64,000 nt of DNA from Erodium maritimum. Taxonomy: Eukaryota > Streptophyta > Magnoliopsida > Geraniales > Geraniaceae. Within the stretch, counting starts at the first letter, position 1, and each line of letters begins with the position of its first letter. The notes under the pieces are model-generated. The model saw nothing but the letters and a program-made list of their open reading frames with translations. It did no database searches and was not told where the DNA came from. The stretch is from positions 58,760,039 to 58,824,038 of the forward strand of contig OY997593.1 in assembly GCA_963921825.1 (NCBI GenBank), read 5' to 3'. Shown here in pieces: positions 45,925 through 57,410 of this stretch. Made by a program: the position numbers and the translations under genes.

Positions 45925-48607
45925 CCCCCCAAATCCGGTATTGACCGGACCCGAGACGCGACTTAGTGAAATTAAATAAAAATAGTTTAAAAGTAAATAT
46001 TATCTGATAAAAGGAAATAATGTAAACCAACAAAATGTTCAAACCCTGAGTCATACGCTCAGTCATTTACAGAATTCGAAAATAACAGTACGTCTCTAAA
46101 GTTTATAAGCAAAATAAACTCGGGCCTCCGCTAGCTCCCAAGCTCTGCGTAACCCTCTACTCCAAATCATAGCTAATACCTGTAGAAAAACAAGCTAAGG
46201 GGTGAGCTTGACGCTCAGTAGGAAAAAGCCACGAAATCCACCTCATTACAGATTTACAAAGAACGCCTTTCCAAAGTCTAAAGTTTAATAAAAGGGTTGA
46301 TAAAATGATGCGACACTTGAACCTTTTAAAGACAATCACCGTTTACCATGACGCTCAATAGCATAACAATCTCCAACTTCGAGCTCAACACTAAAAGCCA
46401 CACCGAGGCAACACCGAAGGAACATCAAGGAAAACACTCATAGCCACAAACACACAACAACACTCATTCAAATCCAATGCATTATCAACACAACCAATTC
46501 ACACACATGCACGGTTTCGGGAGCAACCCGCTCGGCCCGGCGAAGCCACACGCAACTTTCCCCATCACAGAGTCGGGAGAGGCGGTCGACCTCATCGCGG
46601 AACACACGCCCAGCCTCTTCGCGGTACAACCTCATCGCGGAACACAGCGTTTTACCGATACACGGAAGGCAGGGAAATCGCCTCTTCGCGGAACAACCTC
46701 ATCGCGGTACAACACAGCGTTTTACCGAGTGCTAGTCGGAAGGTAGGGAAACCACCTCTTCGTGGGACACAACGTTTTACCAACTCAAGGTCGGAAGGTA
46801 GGGAAACCACCTTTCTCATGTAACCAAAGCACTCACAATCACAATCACACTCACAATCATACTCACACAACGATCACGCACTTACAATCACTTACCGGTA
46901 CCCCACTCAACGTGGTAACCCCGCCGGCTTAACCAGTATTCAATCCCCGAAGCTTACAGTTCAACATATCACATAACTAGGGAATAACCACTCAAGTCAC
47001 TAATATGCAACACTAGTTCACTCTACTCGTTTTCATGGTTGTTATTTATTAACTGTCAAACATCACAGAGCACACAAGCAGATACACTCAGCAAACAACC
47101 CTACATGCCCGACATGGCCCGATTCTACCAGCACGGCGATTCCCAAGACTAAAGTCGTAAATGTTCACAATTTATACGTCTACGCTAGTTATTCACATCC
47201 TACAGGCACACTAGTTCTTTATCCGGTTATTACGTTTTCCTATATGCATTCTAGTACGTCCGTAATAAAGTAGGGTTTCGAGGTATTTCCCTACCTCTCA
47301 GTCTCTATCTGGATCGCCTAGTTGTTGACGTCCGAGCCTACTCCGGTCTTCTCCACACTCGGGGTAAAAGCCTGGTTTTAACAAAAAGAGACGGTAATCA
47401 GTCCCGTTCCAGTCCGTAACGGTCCTCTAATTATCAATTAAGTCCTTTAATTTAACCTTCAAGTCCTTGAATTTAACTGATTTAAGTCCAATTAATTAAT
47501 TAATTAATTTAATTAAAAATGTCCCACCCGACCCGACCCGAGGCCAACCCAAACCCGGCCCGAATCCGGAAACCGAATCCGAGTCCAGAACCGAAACGAC
47601 CCGAGCCCGACCCGGATCCAGACCCGAGTCCAGACCCAAGTCCAGGATCAAGACCCGAGTCCAATCCAAGTTCAGGCCTAGCTCAGACTTGAGTCCAGGC
47701 CCAGTCTACCCTGGCCCGAGCCCAAGGCCCATGCCTCGCCTTGGCCCAAGCCCAAAGCTTAGTCATGGCCTGAGTTGGGAACGGAGGTGAGACAGCTAGG
47801 GTTCCGGCGAAGCTAAGTACGGCGGCAGAGGCGAAGCCGGGGGTTTTCTCGACGGTGGCGACGGAGTCAGGGCTCGGAGTGATGAGGGATTGGGGGTTGG
47901 GGCGAGTTCAGAGCCCCTCCATCCAGATCTGACGCCGTGAGATGCTCGCCGGCGTGAGAGCACAGATCTGGAGCTCGAGAACTCTGGTTGTGTCACTCCG
48001 GCCGAGCTCGGCCCAAATCGAGCTCGCACGCTCGCGATTCTCAGGGAAAGGCTGACGGGGAAGGCGAAACAGACCGGGAAGAAGGCTCACCGTCACTGGT
48101 ACCTTCTATTGCAGGCGCGGCGAGGTGCGAAACGAGGACGGTGGCGCTGATTCGTTTCGACTCGGGGAAGAAGAAGGGAAATGAGGGAGGTTTCTGGCAC
48201 GGGGGCGAGGCGAGGGTGGAGGAAGAAGAAGGAGAAGGTGAAGGGAGGTCGGAGCTGAGAACGGCGGCGAGTCTGGTTCCCGAGAGAGAGAAAGGCGAGA
48301 GATGGATCGAGAGGAAGGAGAAGGGTCGCCTCGTGAAACGTGCGCACAAATAAGGGAGACGAAGAGACGATGCTAGGGTTAGTACAGGCTGGGTTGGGCC
48401 TCACTTGTTGGGCCTGGTCCTCCTCTGAACGGGCCTGGCAGCATGGGCCTGGCTCAACTGACTGTGCTGGTCCTGCTCGGCCCAATGTCCTCCTTCTCTT
48501 TTTTTTTTTTTTGAATTCGATCCAATTTTCCCCCCGTTCTCCAACCCACGATGTTCCAAATTAATACTTTTAAATTATTAATTCACTTAACCGAGGCGGT
48601 CTTTACA
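45920..48607 (-). mobile_element. Solo LTR, gypsy family, 2.7 kb, inserted in LINE ORF2
   Basis: It starts TGTGACCCCCCAAATCC and ends GGTCTTTACA on the + strand. A perfect 5-bp TSD CATTT flanks it (45915-45919 and 48608-48612). Removing the LTR and one TSD joins ..LVARIL to RARYYPTG.. of the LINE, which confirms the boundaries. Inside are repeats of CTCATCGCGG/CTCTTCGCGG-type words (46580-46810) and a GACCCGA-rich tract (47520-47660). No internal retroelement sequence is present. Confidence 0.9.
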
Positions 48608-48613
48608 CATTTT

Positions 48614-50005
48614 CAGGGCTCGGTACTATCCGACGGGTGACTTTTTATCCGCATATGGGGGTACCAACCCCAATCAGATATGGTCGGGACTCCGGGCTAC
48701 TCATGCTTTACTTAGGTAGGGATTGATTCGTACTATCGGGGACAGTTTCTCGACCATGGTTGAAGGTTCTCCCTGGCTCTTAGGGAATGACCTCATCATC
48801 CCACCTCATACATGTATTATCCCGAACATGAGGGTATCAGAGTTGGCTTGGAGCCAAGGTCAGTCCTAGGACATTCAGAAGCTTCAACACAACTTTCCTC
48901 CTACCATAGTGGAGGAAATCCTGCAGGTCCCACCCTGCCTTCCACATCACTCAAACAAATGGTCTTGGAAGTACAATATTTGGGGAGTGTATTCGGTTAA
49001 GGATGGGTATAGGGTCCTATCCCGGGAGAACGGTCGTTGGCATGTCTCGGTGGGCACAACGGTCTGGACGGCCATATGGGACTTAGATGTCTAACCACGT
49101 ATAAAGGTTTTTCTCTCGCGATCTTTATCTGGTACTCTCCAAGTAGCGGTCAATTTACGAACCAAATTCGTCCTGATTCCGAGCATATGCCCGATCTGCT
49201 AGGGTGATTAGGAGACTACTGACCACCTCCTCCTTCATTGTCTGTTTGCCCAGGCAGTCTGGGCTTTATCAGGTACACATGTTCTTATTTCCCCTTCGTG
49301 TACCTTACATGATTGGATGTCTCTGGTACTGCACCTGCCTGATATGCAGATTAGACTGATTCTGATTCTCTGGGAGATCTGGAAAGCTTGAAACAAGAGG
49401 GTATGGGACAACAGTTTTTCCACTCCTTAGGGTGTCTTAGCCACAGTACTTAGTAACCAGTGCAGCTGGTCAGAGGCCCAGAGTGGCCAAACCAAACCTC
49501 CGGCCGCCCCCTGTAGGCAGACGAGATGGAACCCACCGCCCCCGACCTGGTTGACAATCAATGTGGATGGTGCAACCTTTTCCTATTCATGTCAATTTGG
49601 CTGGGGATGGTTATGTAGAATGGAGACGGGAGTGATCCTGGAAGGAAGGAGTGGTACAGGGCTCGGCATCTTAGGACCCGAATTTTTTGAAGCGATAACG
49701 ATCTGGCAGGCTCTGCAAAGGGTTCAAGCGTCAGACCTTCCCAAAGTCATTATTCGTAGCGATGCCCAATATCTGGTTCATTTGATTCAGGGGACTCATC
49801 AGGTGTTCTCCCCTCTATGCCGTTTGGTTGACGACTGTTGGACTCTTCTTGTTGTCCTCGAGGATTTCAAACTCTAGTATATCTCTAGGTCAGCGAACGG
49901 AGCAGCCTACTGGCTAGCTCGGGAAGCCCGTTCTATGCCTGTCCTTTCGTGGTCCAGGTTCATTATCCCGGATGCACTCAAATGTATTCTGCAACATTTC
50001 AAGTA
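48614..50005 (+). pseudogene. LINE ORF2 zf-RVT and RNase H-like C-terminus
   Basis: After the LTR the frame continues RARYYPTGDFL, then WKYNIWGVYSVKDGYRVL and a TTDHLLLHCLFAQAVW block (zf-RVT type), and INVDGATF...GWGWLCRMETG with QVFSPLCRLVDDCWTLL of a plant RNase H-like domain. Several stops interrupt it. The 3' UTR and A-run follow at about 50005-50035. Confidence 0.8.
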
Positions 50006-50499
50006 ATACATCTATATTCTACCGTTTAAAAAAAATGACAGTATTAAGAATATGTTTTCTCTCTCTCAATTTTAGAGGTCCCCTCATTGTCCTAGCCGCA
50101 CGACAGGTATGGTACTCTGCTCCACCCCCATCGTCGACATGTTCTCTATCGTGGCTCCGCCTGTGGCTGGCGTCGATGCTCCTATTGGTGATGCTCCCCT
50201 TGCGTTACCTTGCCCTCTACAACCCTCTCTTGGTGCTGGAGATTAGAGCCGACGTCGGCGAAAGCCCAAATCGCTTCTGGCTCCCTCTTCATCTCCGCCT
50301 GTGTTGCCGACGCCGACTCTCCCTCCTCTAGGAGCGATCTCGGATGGGGTCTCCTTCTCATTAGGATCAGCCTCTCCAGATCCGATCGCAAACCGAGACG
50401 AGGGAGTCCTTCATGTCGCCCCTCGATGGCTTCTTCTCCATGAAACAGCCTACTCACTCTCCCCCCTCCGAACCCTACTTTGCTTCCCCCTACCCCCCA

Positions 50500-50516
50500 C
50501 CCCCCCCCCCCCCCCC
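50500..50516. repeat. Run of 17 C residues
   Basis: A C homopolymer lies inside the Pro-coding N-terminal part of the LINE ORF1 of copy (iii). It is at a different ORF1 position from the run at 37461-37481. Confidence 0.88.
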
Positions 50517-50977
50517 ACACAATAGCCATGACCTCGCTCTAACTCCTCATTTACAGGGCAGTGCGGGTCCTAGGGATAGTCGGTTCCCCTCCAACCCTCT
50601 CTAGGGTTCCTTCTCCCTCACGTCACCACATTGGCTTGGTTTCCCACACTAAGGATACATGGGCTAAGGTAGTGACTATTATAGTTGGTGCCTCGAGCTC
50701 TAGCCCTAGTAGGGTATCGTCGTTGCAGCGAGACCCGGCGAAGGGGAAGACACCCATGGAGGAGCTTCCTAGGACGACGGTGATGGTTTTGGGGTTAGGG
50801 CGCTGCCTTCCCGATCAGGCTAGGATCCCGATCATCCTGGCGTGTTTCACTACTCCGGAAGGGTTGACGCGAGATCGGTCGAGTTATTTGGATGCGAAGG
50901 AATTTGATCCGGCCAACTTGGTCTAGGATCTTCAAGCTTCCCTGGCAGGTCTTCAGGACGGGTTATCATCCTGCTCT

Positions 50978-51688
50978 TTGGAAGAGGTCGAAATGGTGGT
51001 TCCGTCCTCCCGGACGACATCGAAGACCATTGCACGCCAACAATTGGGGATGTTGGGGAGGTTGTGGTCCCCAAAGACTCCCCACAAGGATACACTCTTA
51101 CGTATCATTACCAACGCGTGGGGGAAGTCTATTGAGGGTCTCTTGGTAAAAGACCTAGGCTCGGGGCTGTTTGGATTCTACTTCCGGTCCCCCGAGGCTC
51201 GATCGTGTGTCCGAGGCAACGAGCCTTGGTGCTTTGATGAACGGAACCTATTTTTTGGTGAGTTGGATATGTGTGCTTGGGAAATGCCAATTCTCGACCG
51301 AGTACAATTGTGTGCACAAACAAGGGGTCAACCTCAACTGGTACGGGCGCAGGAAACAGGTACTTCCATCGGGGACGCGCTGGGAGTGTGTGTGGATGTC
51401 TCATTTGACCAATGGGGCATGTGTTGCGGTGGCACTGTCAAAGTCCGGTTCTGGCACCTCCTTGAGAGGCCACTACGTAGGGGACTGGTCCTTTGGTTTA
51501 AGGAGTTACCTGAGCCGATCCATGTGGAACTCACTTACTCAAAGCTTCCGAGCTTCTTCTACAATTGTGGCCGGCTCGGCCATGTCTTGCAGGAATGTAA
51601 GTGGGCGGTCAAAGGCTTCCCGAGTTTTGACTCCTCCTTGCTGGAGTATCAAAGGGAGAAGCAGGTCAAAGCCTACGCAACGGATTGA
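50978..51688 (+). pseudogene. LINE ORF1 protein: DUF4283 plus degenerate zinc knuckle (236 aa)
   Basis: This is the longest intact ORF1 stretch in the window. Residues about 24-100 show the DUF4283 pattern (QQLGMLGRLWSP, then VKDLGSGLFGFYF, GNEPWCFDERNLFF). The knuckle reads SFFYNCGRLGHVLQEC, with Phe where the first Cys of a CCHC box should be. Known DUF4283/zf-CCHC_4 proteins are the nucleic-acid-binding ORF1 of plant L1 LINEs. The N-terminal ORF1 part lies upstream in other frames (50561-50926), so this copy is broken. Confidence 0.78.
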
Positions 51689-52407
51689 GGGGAAAGTTTT
51701 TGTTCGTCTGCTCTACCGGGATTTGTCCCGAAAGGCCCCTCACTCTGAATAAGCCTCATCGGACCTCCATGCCTTCTAGTCTAGGGCCTTAGGGTCCTAC
51801 CAGAGTTTTCCATGCTCAGTCCCTAGTTATCTCGGCACTGGTGTCCCCTCCACCACCCTCTAGACAGATGAGTGGGGAGCTTGTGAGGGCTCGGGAGCAA
51901 AGGATGTCGGGCTTCCTGGTCTTGCTGGAGTTGGAGAGAGTACTAGAGCGCTCAAGAGCTCAGCAGTTGGACCTCCTTGGGAGGATTAGGTCAGGGCGGT
52001 AAAGCAGCCATGCTAGAAGGAATGAGAGGTCAAATGAGTATCGAGGACTGGCCCAAGGAAGGGTCCCAAGACGATTCTTTGCCTCCCACCATCACCATTA
52101 TTGTTGAGGTCCCTCGGGATCCCCGGTACCCCCTTCCCCCTCCTCGTATTCTATCTTTTCCCATGTGTCATCAAAATACCGCTTATGATGGTTATGGTAC
52201 TACAAGGATCATAGAACCATTTTTCACCCAATCTGTCATTTTCATTTTGGTTGGGGATTCTGTTCCTCAACACACAGTAATGTAATTGTCTTTTGATTAA
52301 TAATATTGCAACTTTCGCTAAAAAAATGTCAGTCTTAAGAGCATCCACATAAAAAAACTAAACTTTAGGTTTTATTTTTTCTCAGTGATTTGTCACCATT
52401 GATTGTT

Positions 52408-52897
52408 GGGTTTACTCCATGTCCTAACCTCGTACTACACTTAATTGTCAAATCCGCACCCAAGCGTTGGAAAATTGTCAAATAGTAACGAATTTCAAAA
52501 CTGAATTATTAAAAATAAAAAAGTATTCTTTAAATTGACTTTTTCCGTTAACAGTGATTCATGTGCTGCCCACGTGACTCATTTTATAATGGAGCTTGCG
52601 CGAGCTGAGGTCACGAAGAGATGAAATTCGAAGCTTGGACACAAAGAGATGAAGTTCGAAGAGCTGAGATGAAGAGATTAGGTCACAAAGAGATGAAGTT
52701 AGGCCAAGTTAACATCCGTAGGAAGAACATATTTGAGGGTAAACTCGACTTTTCACTTGGCCAAGTTAACGTCCGTTTAAAATTAGAAACAGTTGGCAAT
52801 TTTAGTTAATTGACCGTTACTACATGGCAATTTCAATTGTACAGGGTTTGGATTTAACAATTTCTGAAAGTTGGGCGTTAGGACATGGAGTAACCCC
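52408..52897. mobile_element. Mutator-type MITE, 490 bp, 9-bp TSD
   Basis: The ends are GGGTTTACTCCATGTCCTAAC and its near inverted match GTTAGGACATGGAGTAACCCC. A perfect 9-bp TSD TTGATTGTT flanks it (52399-52407 and 52898-52906). An internal tract of AGAGATGAAGTTCGAAG-type repeats lies at 52615-52700. No coding capacity. Confidence 0.86.
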
Positions 52898-52906
52898 TTG
52901 ATTGTT

Positions 52907-54135
52907 TGATGATTGATCATTAGTGTTTATTAGGTGAGTGATCAGCATGACCAATGTTTTTGGTCCATGGTTTAGTTTTTGCTTTGTCGTTTTTGCAGGT
53001 CTCTACATGTATTGTTCGGTCATAAGAGGACAATAAGGGCATGGTATTTATACCTTCAGTGATTGTGCATGCATCATTCACGCTACCGTAGGATTCATGG
53101 TGGCGCTCCTTTTTAAGGTTGGAAACACCGCACGTTTGTGCACGGCCACTAAGTGGTCTCGGTGCTTGAGTGCCATGACTTGTTTTTTTTCACAATCCCT
53201 AAGACGACGAAGATAAGTCCATGGGAGGATGAGGATGGGGGGAAGAGACTCGTTGTTGGTGTGTCTGGTTCTTTGTCCGATCTCTAGTATGTGCAACCAG
53301 AGCAGCAGCGGTGTTCCCTTCAGCTTTTCACAGCATGCACAGCCATTTCGAGGCGATGGGTAATGGGGCTGGGAGTGAATCGCGATCGTTAGAGTGGATC
53401 GGGAGGCAAGGGTGTGACGTAAAGCGTGATCGATACTCTCCTAATTCCATGTGTTTTGTATGTGGTTGGGGTTGTGCGCGATGATAGGGAGATTGTGAGT
53501 GGAGTGCTGGCGTTTTTTGTCATGATAGTGATGGAGGTAGTGGGTGTAGTACTAACGTAATAACGAGTTCAGAGGGCATTACGTAGCCCGGTGAGGCAAC
53601 AAGAATACTAGTGAGGGGAGACGAGCACCCTCTCCTCGATCAATTAGGAGCTCATGGTCCAGCAATGGAGGGGGTCGGCCATCAATACCTCTCACAGGAC
53701 GTATGGTGGCAATGGTCCCACCAAATTCTGGCACGATACTCTCCTATCACCTCGGGGGCCAAAAAATCACGTTCTTGGAGCCTTACTTTAATATTTCAAG
53801 GAGGAGGAGGCACTCTGGTTCCTTGTGGGAGTACACAGTCCGCCTCAACGCCACTTTAGGAATGGGTCGGCTTTGTCCTAGTTTCCCGTTTGATCTCGAT
53901 GTACTGGGTTTTTTGGACATTATCGCAATATCACCATCTGAACATCTTAGTAAAGCAATTCGATATTTGAGCATTTGTATTCAGTTATTTTATATTTTGT
54001 TCTTTTGATCTTATGATGTTGGAACCCGTCTTTCAATACTTTGGTACTTTGAATTTGGTTTACCTATTATGGGCCAGACTTGTTTTTCCTATTGTTATAT
54101 GGTTAGTTCCAGTTTAAAAAAACATGTATATAAGC
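52907..54135. other. Unclassified repetitive stretch, possible LINE 3' end
   Basis: No gene is supported. Frames at 53611-54008 lack recognisable motifs. The stretch ends with GGTTAGTTCCAGTTT and an A-run at about 54114-54121, so its right part may be another LINE tail in + orientation. Confidence 0.35.
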
Positions 54136-56567
54136 ATATATTTTTTTTTACTAAAAGAGGCAATTTTTTATTAAATAAAGAGTCAATACAAGTAAAGAGT
54201 CTCCGAAGGGCTCAACACACATAACTCTAAGACAAAGTAACCGTCAGAAACGGTATTGAACTCGCCATATAGGCATGAAGGATAGGTGGGGGTTGGGAAA
54301 TGAAACTAGAAGTCATGTTCAAGGTAGTGCCTAAACGCTGCATATGGGGGCAAAGCAACCAAACTTGAACTTGTCAGTTTTAAGAGGCGTGGCTTCCACC
54401 AGGGACACCTCTTGAAGCCAGTCCCTAGAACTAGAGGGGTCTATCGATCCTCCTGGCGAGGCTACTTACTCGCCCTTGCCTGATCATCTCGGGATTCTTC
54501 AACTGACCCCCTCTTCATGCCACTTGCACCAGCCGTGGAGGAACCTGAAACTTCGGTTTTCTTGCCACTAGAGAGCTGGCCAAATACCAAGTTTTTTCAA
54601 CCGGGATCAACTACCCCGTCTAGAGTGCATACCCGAGGTCCTGTACTGTTAAGTCTAGTGTTCGGGGACATAATTTGGGCACTTCCTTAAGACGGGGCGC
54701 CTGTAGGTACATTTGTAATAACCACTCCCGGTCAACGCCAGTCAAACCTGCGAAAAACAGGAAAATTTAAAAAATTTAAGACTGATAGTTAAGTGAACCT
54801 AAAATGACCCCGAGTGTCATACCGGACTTAAGTTGACCCCTTTATTGACCCAAGTGAGTTCCAAGGGACTCAGGGCAACTTTCTGATCAATTTGGGAAAT
54901 GTTGACTTTTCGCTGGAAAAGTCAACCGAGCGACGTTTTGGTCTATTCGAGGACCGTTTTGGATCCAAAAATCTTAGCCGTCGTCGCAGCGGTCTTAGTT
55001 GAGCCATTTCCTTGTAGCCCGTGAAGTTTCGTAATTTCTTGGAAAATGGGCCCGTTCGGGGCTCGAGACGGCCGAATTTCGCGAATCTGACAGAAAAATA
55101 TCTATGAAGATATTTATTAAAAGGTGGGACCCACTTACCACTTACCACTTGCCACTTGTCACACAAGTGGTGGTGTTAGGTATTTTTGAACAAAATAAAA
55201 AGGAAATGAAGAGGGAGGAGCTAGTCTTGTGCTGAGAGAGAGAGAAAGCTGTTTGGTTCTTTGGTCTTGGCGGTGAAGCAGCGAAAGAGATCTCTCCATA
55301 AGTGCTTCTGGTGTTATATTCACCAATTGATCTTTTGATCAAGAGGTAGATGACGGCTACGTAGGGAGAGGCTTTCTTGGGCTTTTAATGGTAATTCCTT
55401 TCTTTTTAAATCAATAAATATTCTTGATTGTTGAACTAAGCTGCTGAAATCAAGGAGGACAAAGGGATGGTTGATCCTTTTTGATGACTGCGTGTTTGAG
55501 TTAAAATGGTGGCAAATTAATAGTCCTTAAGAGTGGCATTAAGAACATATTGATGACAAGCATTAATGGCTCTGGGTATGATACAGTAGCACGAAAATAT
55601 AAGGGAAGAGCCTTTTATTTTTGGAAACTAAGAAGATCTAGTTCGTCGATGGATATTCTGTAAAAACAAGTTCAAGAAAAACAGATAACTTGATTTATGT
55701 AATTTCTATCTGTTTATGGGAGATCTCGTTTCTTAGAGTTAGTGTCAACCGGAAAACAAGGACCACGTTTAGTTTTATATTGTTCTCTTACGATTATTTA
55801 ATGTATTGAGAATTGGGGAATTAGGGTTTGGATTTAAATTGGAAAAGTTGTAATTATCGGGTTTAGAAACTTTAAACGTTAATTAATTGACTCGGAAGTC
55901 GGAATTCGATTCCGTCGAGTGCCTAGGAACCCTTGCATTATTCTAAGACCGTAGAAACGAAAACAGGAATTTTCGGAGCCCCGGAAGGGCATTTCCAAAC
56001 CCCGGGCAGATTCGCCATGTCCGGCGAATCGGGCCTTTACGGGTCCTTTATCGACAATGTCGAATAATTGGGAAGTTTGGGAGTGATCGACATTGTCGGG
56101 GTTACGTTTGGGCGTTAAGTATATTAAATTTCGGTTTATTCGTACTAGTGTAAAAGTGCCTTAAATTTGTATTCTTTTAGATCGTGCTGCGGACCGAGGC
56201 AAAGGGAAGCTCGGCGAGTGACTGGAATCACATCGAGGTTTAGTGGAGCGCTTTTGGAGTTGTATACGAGGTAGGGAAAAGTAGCCGGATCTCGGCCCTG
56301 ACTAGGGAAAGTTAACAGTAGAACTGCATGTGACACCGGGGTGTCGTGGGTTGAGTAGGTTTATTTAATTATTAGAAAAGCATGATACGGGATTGTAGCG
56401 TTTACGAGAAAAGCATGTGACACTTAGTAGTGTCGTAGGATCAGAGAACTTAGCGATGATTGAATTACTGGAGGCATATGACCATGCCCGGAGGTTGTTC
56501 GTGAACTAGTGATCTTAGGACTGTTGGAGGCATTGATTATGTCGGAGGTTGTTGTGCTTATTTATTG

Positions 56568-56795
56568 TTGAGTTTGGGTAGCCTTGAGAGCCCGTGTTAT
56601 TTATTGTCGAGTTTGGGTGGCCTTGAGAGCCCGTGTTATTTATTGCCGAGTTGGGTGGGCTTGAGAGCCCGTGTTATTTATTGTCGAGTTTGGGTGGCCT
56701 TGAGAGCCCGTGTTATTTATTGTCGATTTGGGTGGCCTTGAGAGCCCGTGTTATTTATTGTTGAGTTTGGGTGGCCTTGAGAGCCCGTACTTTAC
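56568..56795. repeat. 39-bp minisatellite, about 6 copies
   Basis: The unit contains GGTGGCCTTGAGAGCCCGTG followed by TTATTTATTGTCGAGTTTG and recurs six times with few changes. It is the first of three adjacent arrays in the solo LTR. Confidence 0.92.
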
Positions 56796-56849
56796 TGTTG
56801 GTCTTTAGCTGGCTTACAAGTTAGAGTCTCGGTAAGTGGCAAGCGTGTT

Positions 56850-57185
56850 TTAGGGCTGGTGTCTTGGGAGGCCGTGAGTGCCTGTGGGGCTGTTGAGTCC
56901 GTGTCCTACTGTTGGTGTGTCTTGGGAGGCCGTGAGTGCCTGTGGGGCTGTTGAGTCCGTGTCCTACTGTTGGTGTGTTTTGGGAGGTCGTGAGTGCCTG
57001 TGGGGTTGTTGAGTCCGTGTCCTACTGTTGGTGTATCTTGGGAAGCCGTGAGTGCCTGTGGGGCCGTTGAGTCCGTGTTTTACTGTTGGTGCGTCTTGGG
57101 AGGCCGTGAGTGCCTGTGGGGTTGTTGAGTCCGAGTTTTACTGTCGGTGTCTTGGTGGCCATGAGTGCCTGTGAGTGTTGAACCT
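56850..57185. repeat. 58-bp minisatellite, about 6 copies
   Basis: The unit contains TCTTGGGAGGCCGTGAGTGC then CTGTGGGGCTGTTGAGTCCG. It recurs six times, the last copy incomplete. Confidence 0.92.
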
Positions 57186-57239
57186 GTGTTGTTACTGGTT
57201 GATGAATTTGCTTGTGATTGTGATTGTGATTGCGGATCC

Positions 57240-57410
57240 CGGTAGGTTGCAAGCATTCTTTGGCTGGCCTGACCAAGTTTGAGTATCAACGGGTTGCAAG
57301 CATTCTTTGGCTGGCCTGACATGGTTGAGTAACACAGGTTGCAAGCATTCTTTGGCTGGCCTGGTCCGAGTTTGAGTATCACAGGTTGTAAGCATTCTTT
57401 GGCTAGCCTG
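57240..57410. repeat. About 47-bp minisatellite, 4 copies
   Basis: The unit contains GGTTGCAAGCATTCTTTGGC then TGGCCTGA and recurs four times with short length differences. It is the third array in the same LTR. Confidence 0.9.

Larger units (their letters stand above)
43724..50033 (+). mobile_element. 5'-truncated L1-type LINE (ORF2 remnant), split by a solo LTR
   Basis: It is bounded by the 15-bp TSDs at 43709-43723 and 50034-50048 and ends in an A-run (50028-50035). It begins inside the endonuclease domain, runs through reverse transcriptase, a zinc-knuckle-like zf-RVT region and an RNase H-like region, then a short 3' UTR. The frame is broken by stops and a frameshift, and by a 2.7-kb solo LTR at 45920. 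Without that insertion it is about 3.6 kb. Its left end lies about 140 bp from the leader region of the vasculin-like gene. Confidence 0.86.
50049..52324 (+). mobile_element. ORF1-only LINE copy (iii), 2.3 kb
   Basis: It starts directly after the 3' TSD of the preceding LINE and ends with an A-run before a third TSD copy at 52325. ORF1 remnants fill 50100-51700. A 3' region (51860-52100) parallels the reverse complement of copy iv's 3' region. The tail TTAATAATATTGCAACTTTCGCTAAAAAAA matches the inverted ends of copies i and iv. No endonuclease or reverse transcriptase lies between ORF1 and the tail. Confidence 0.78.

Noticed and set aside
52337-52360. Second Harbinger end (TAAGAGCATCCACAT)
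   Set aside because: It resembles a Harbinger tip next to TAA, but no inverted partner with TAA was found downstream; the TAAG is also part of the LINE TSD.
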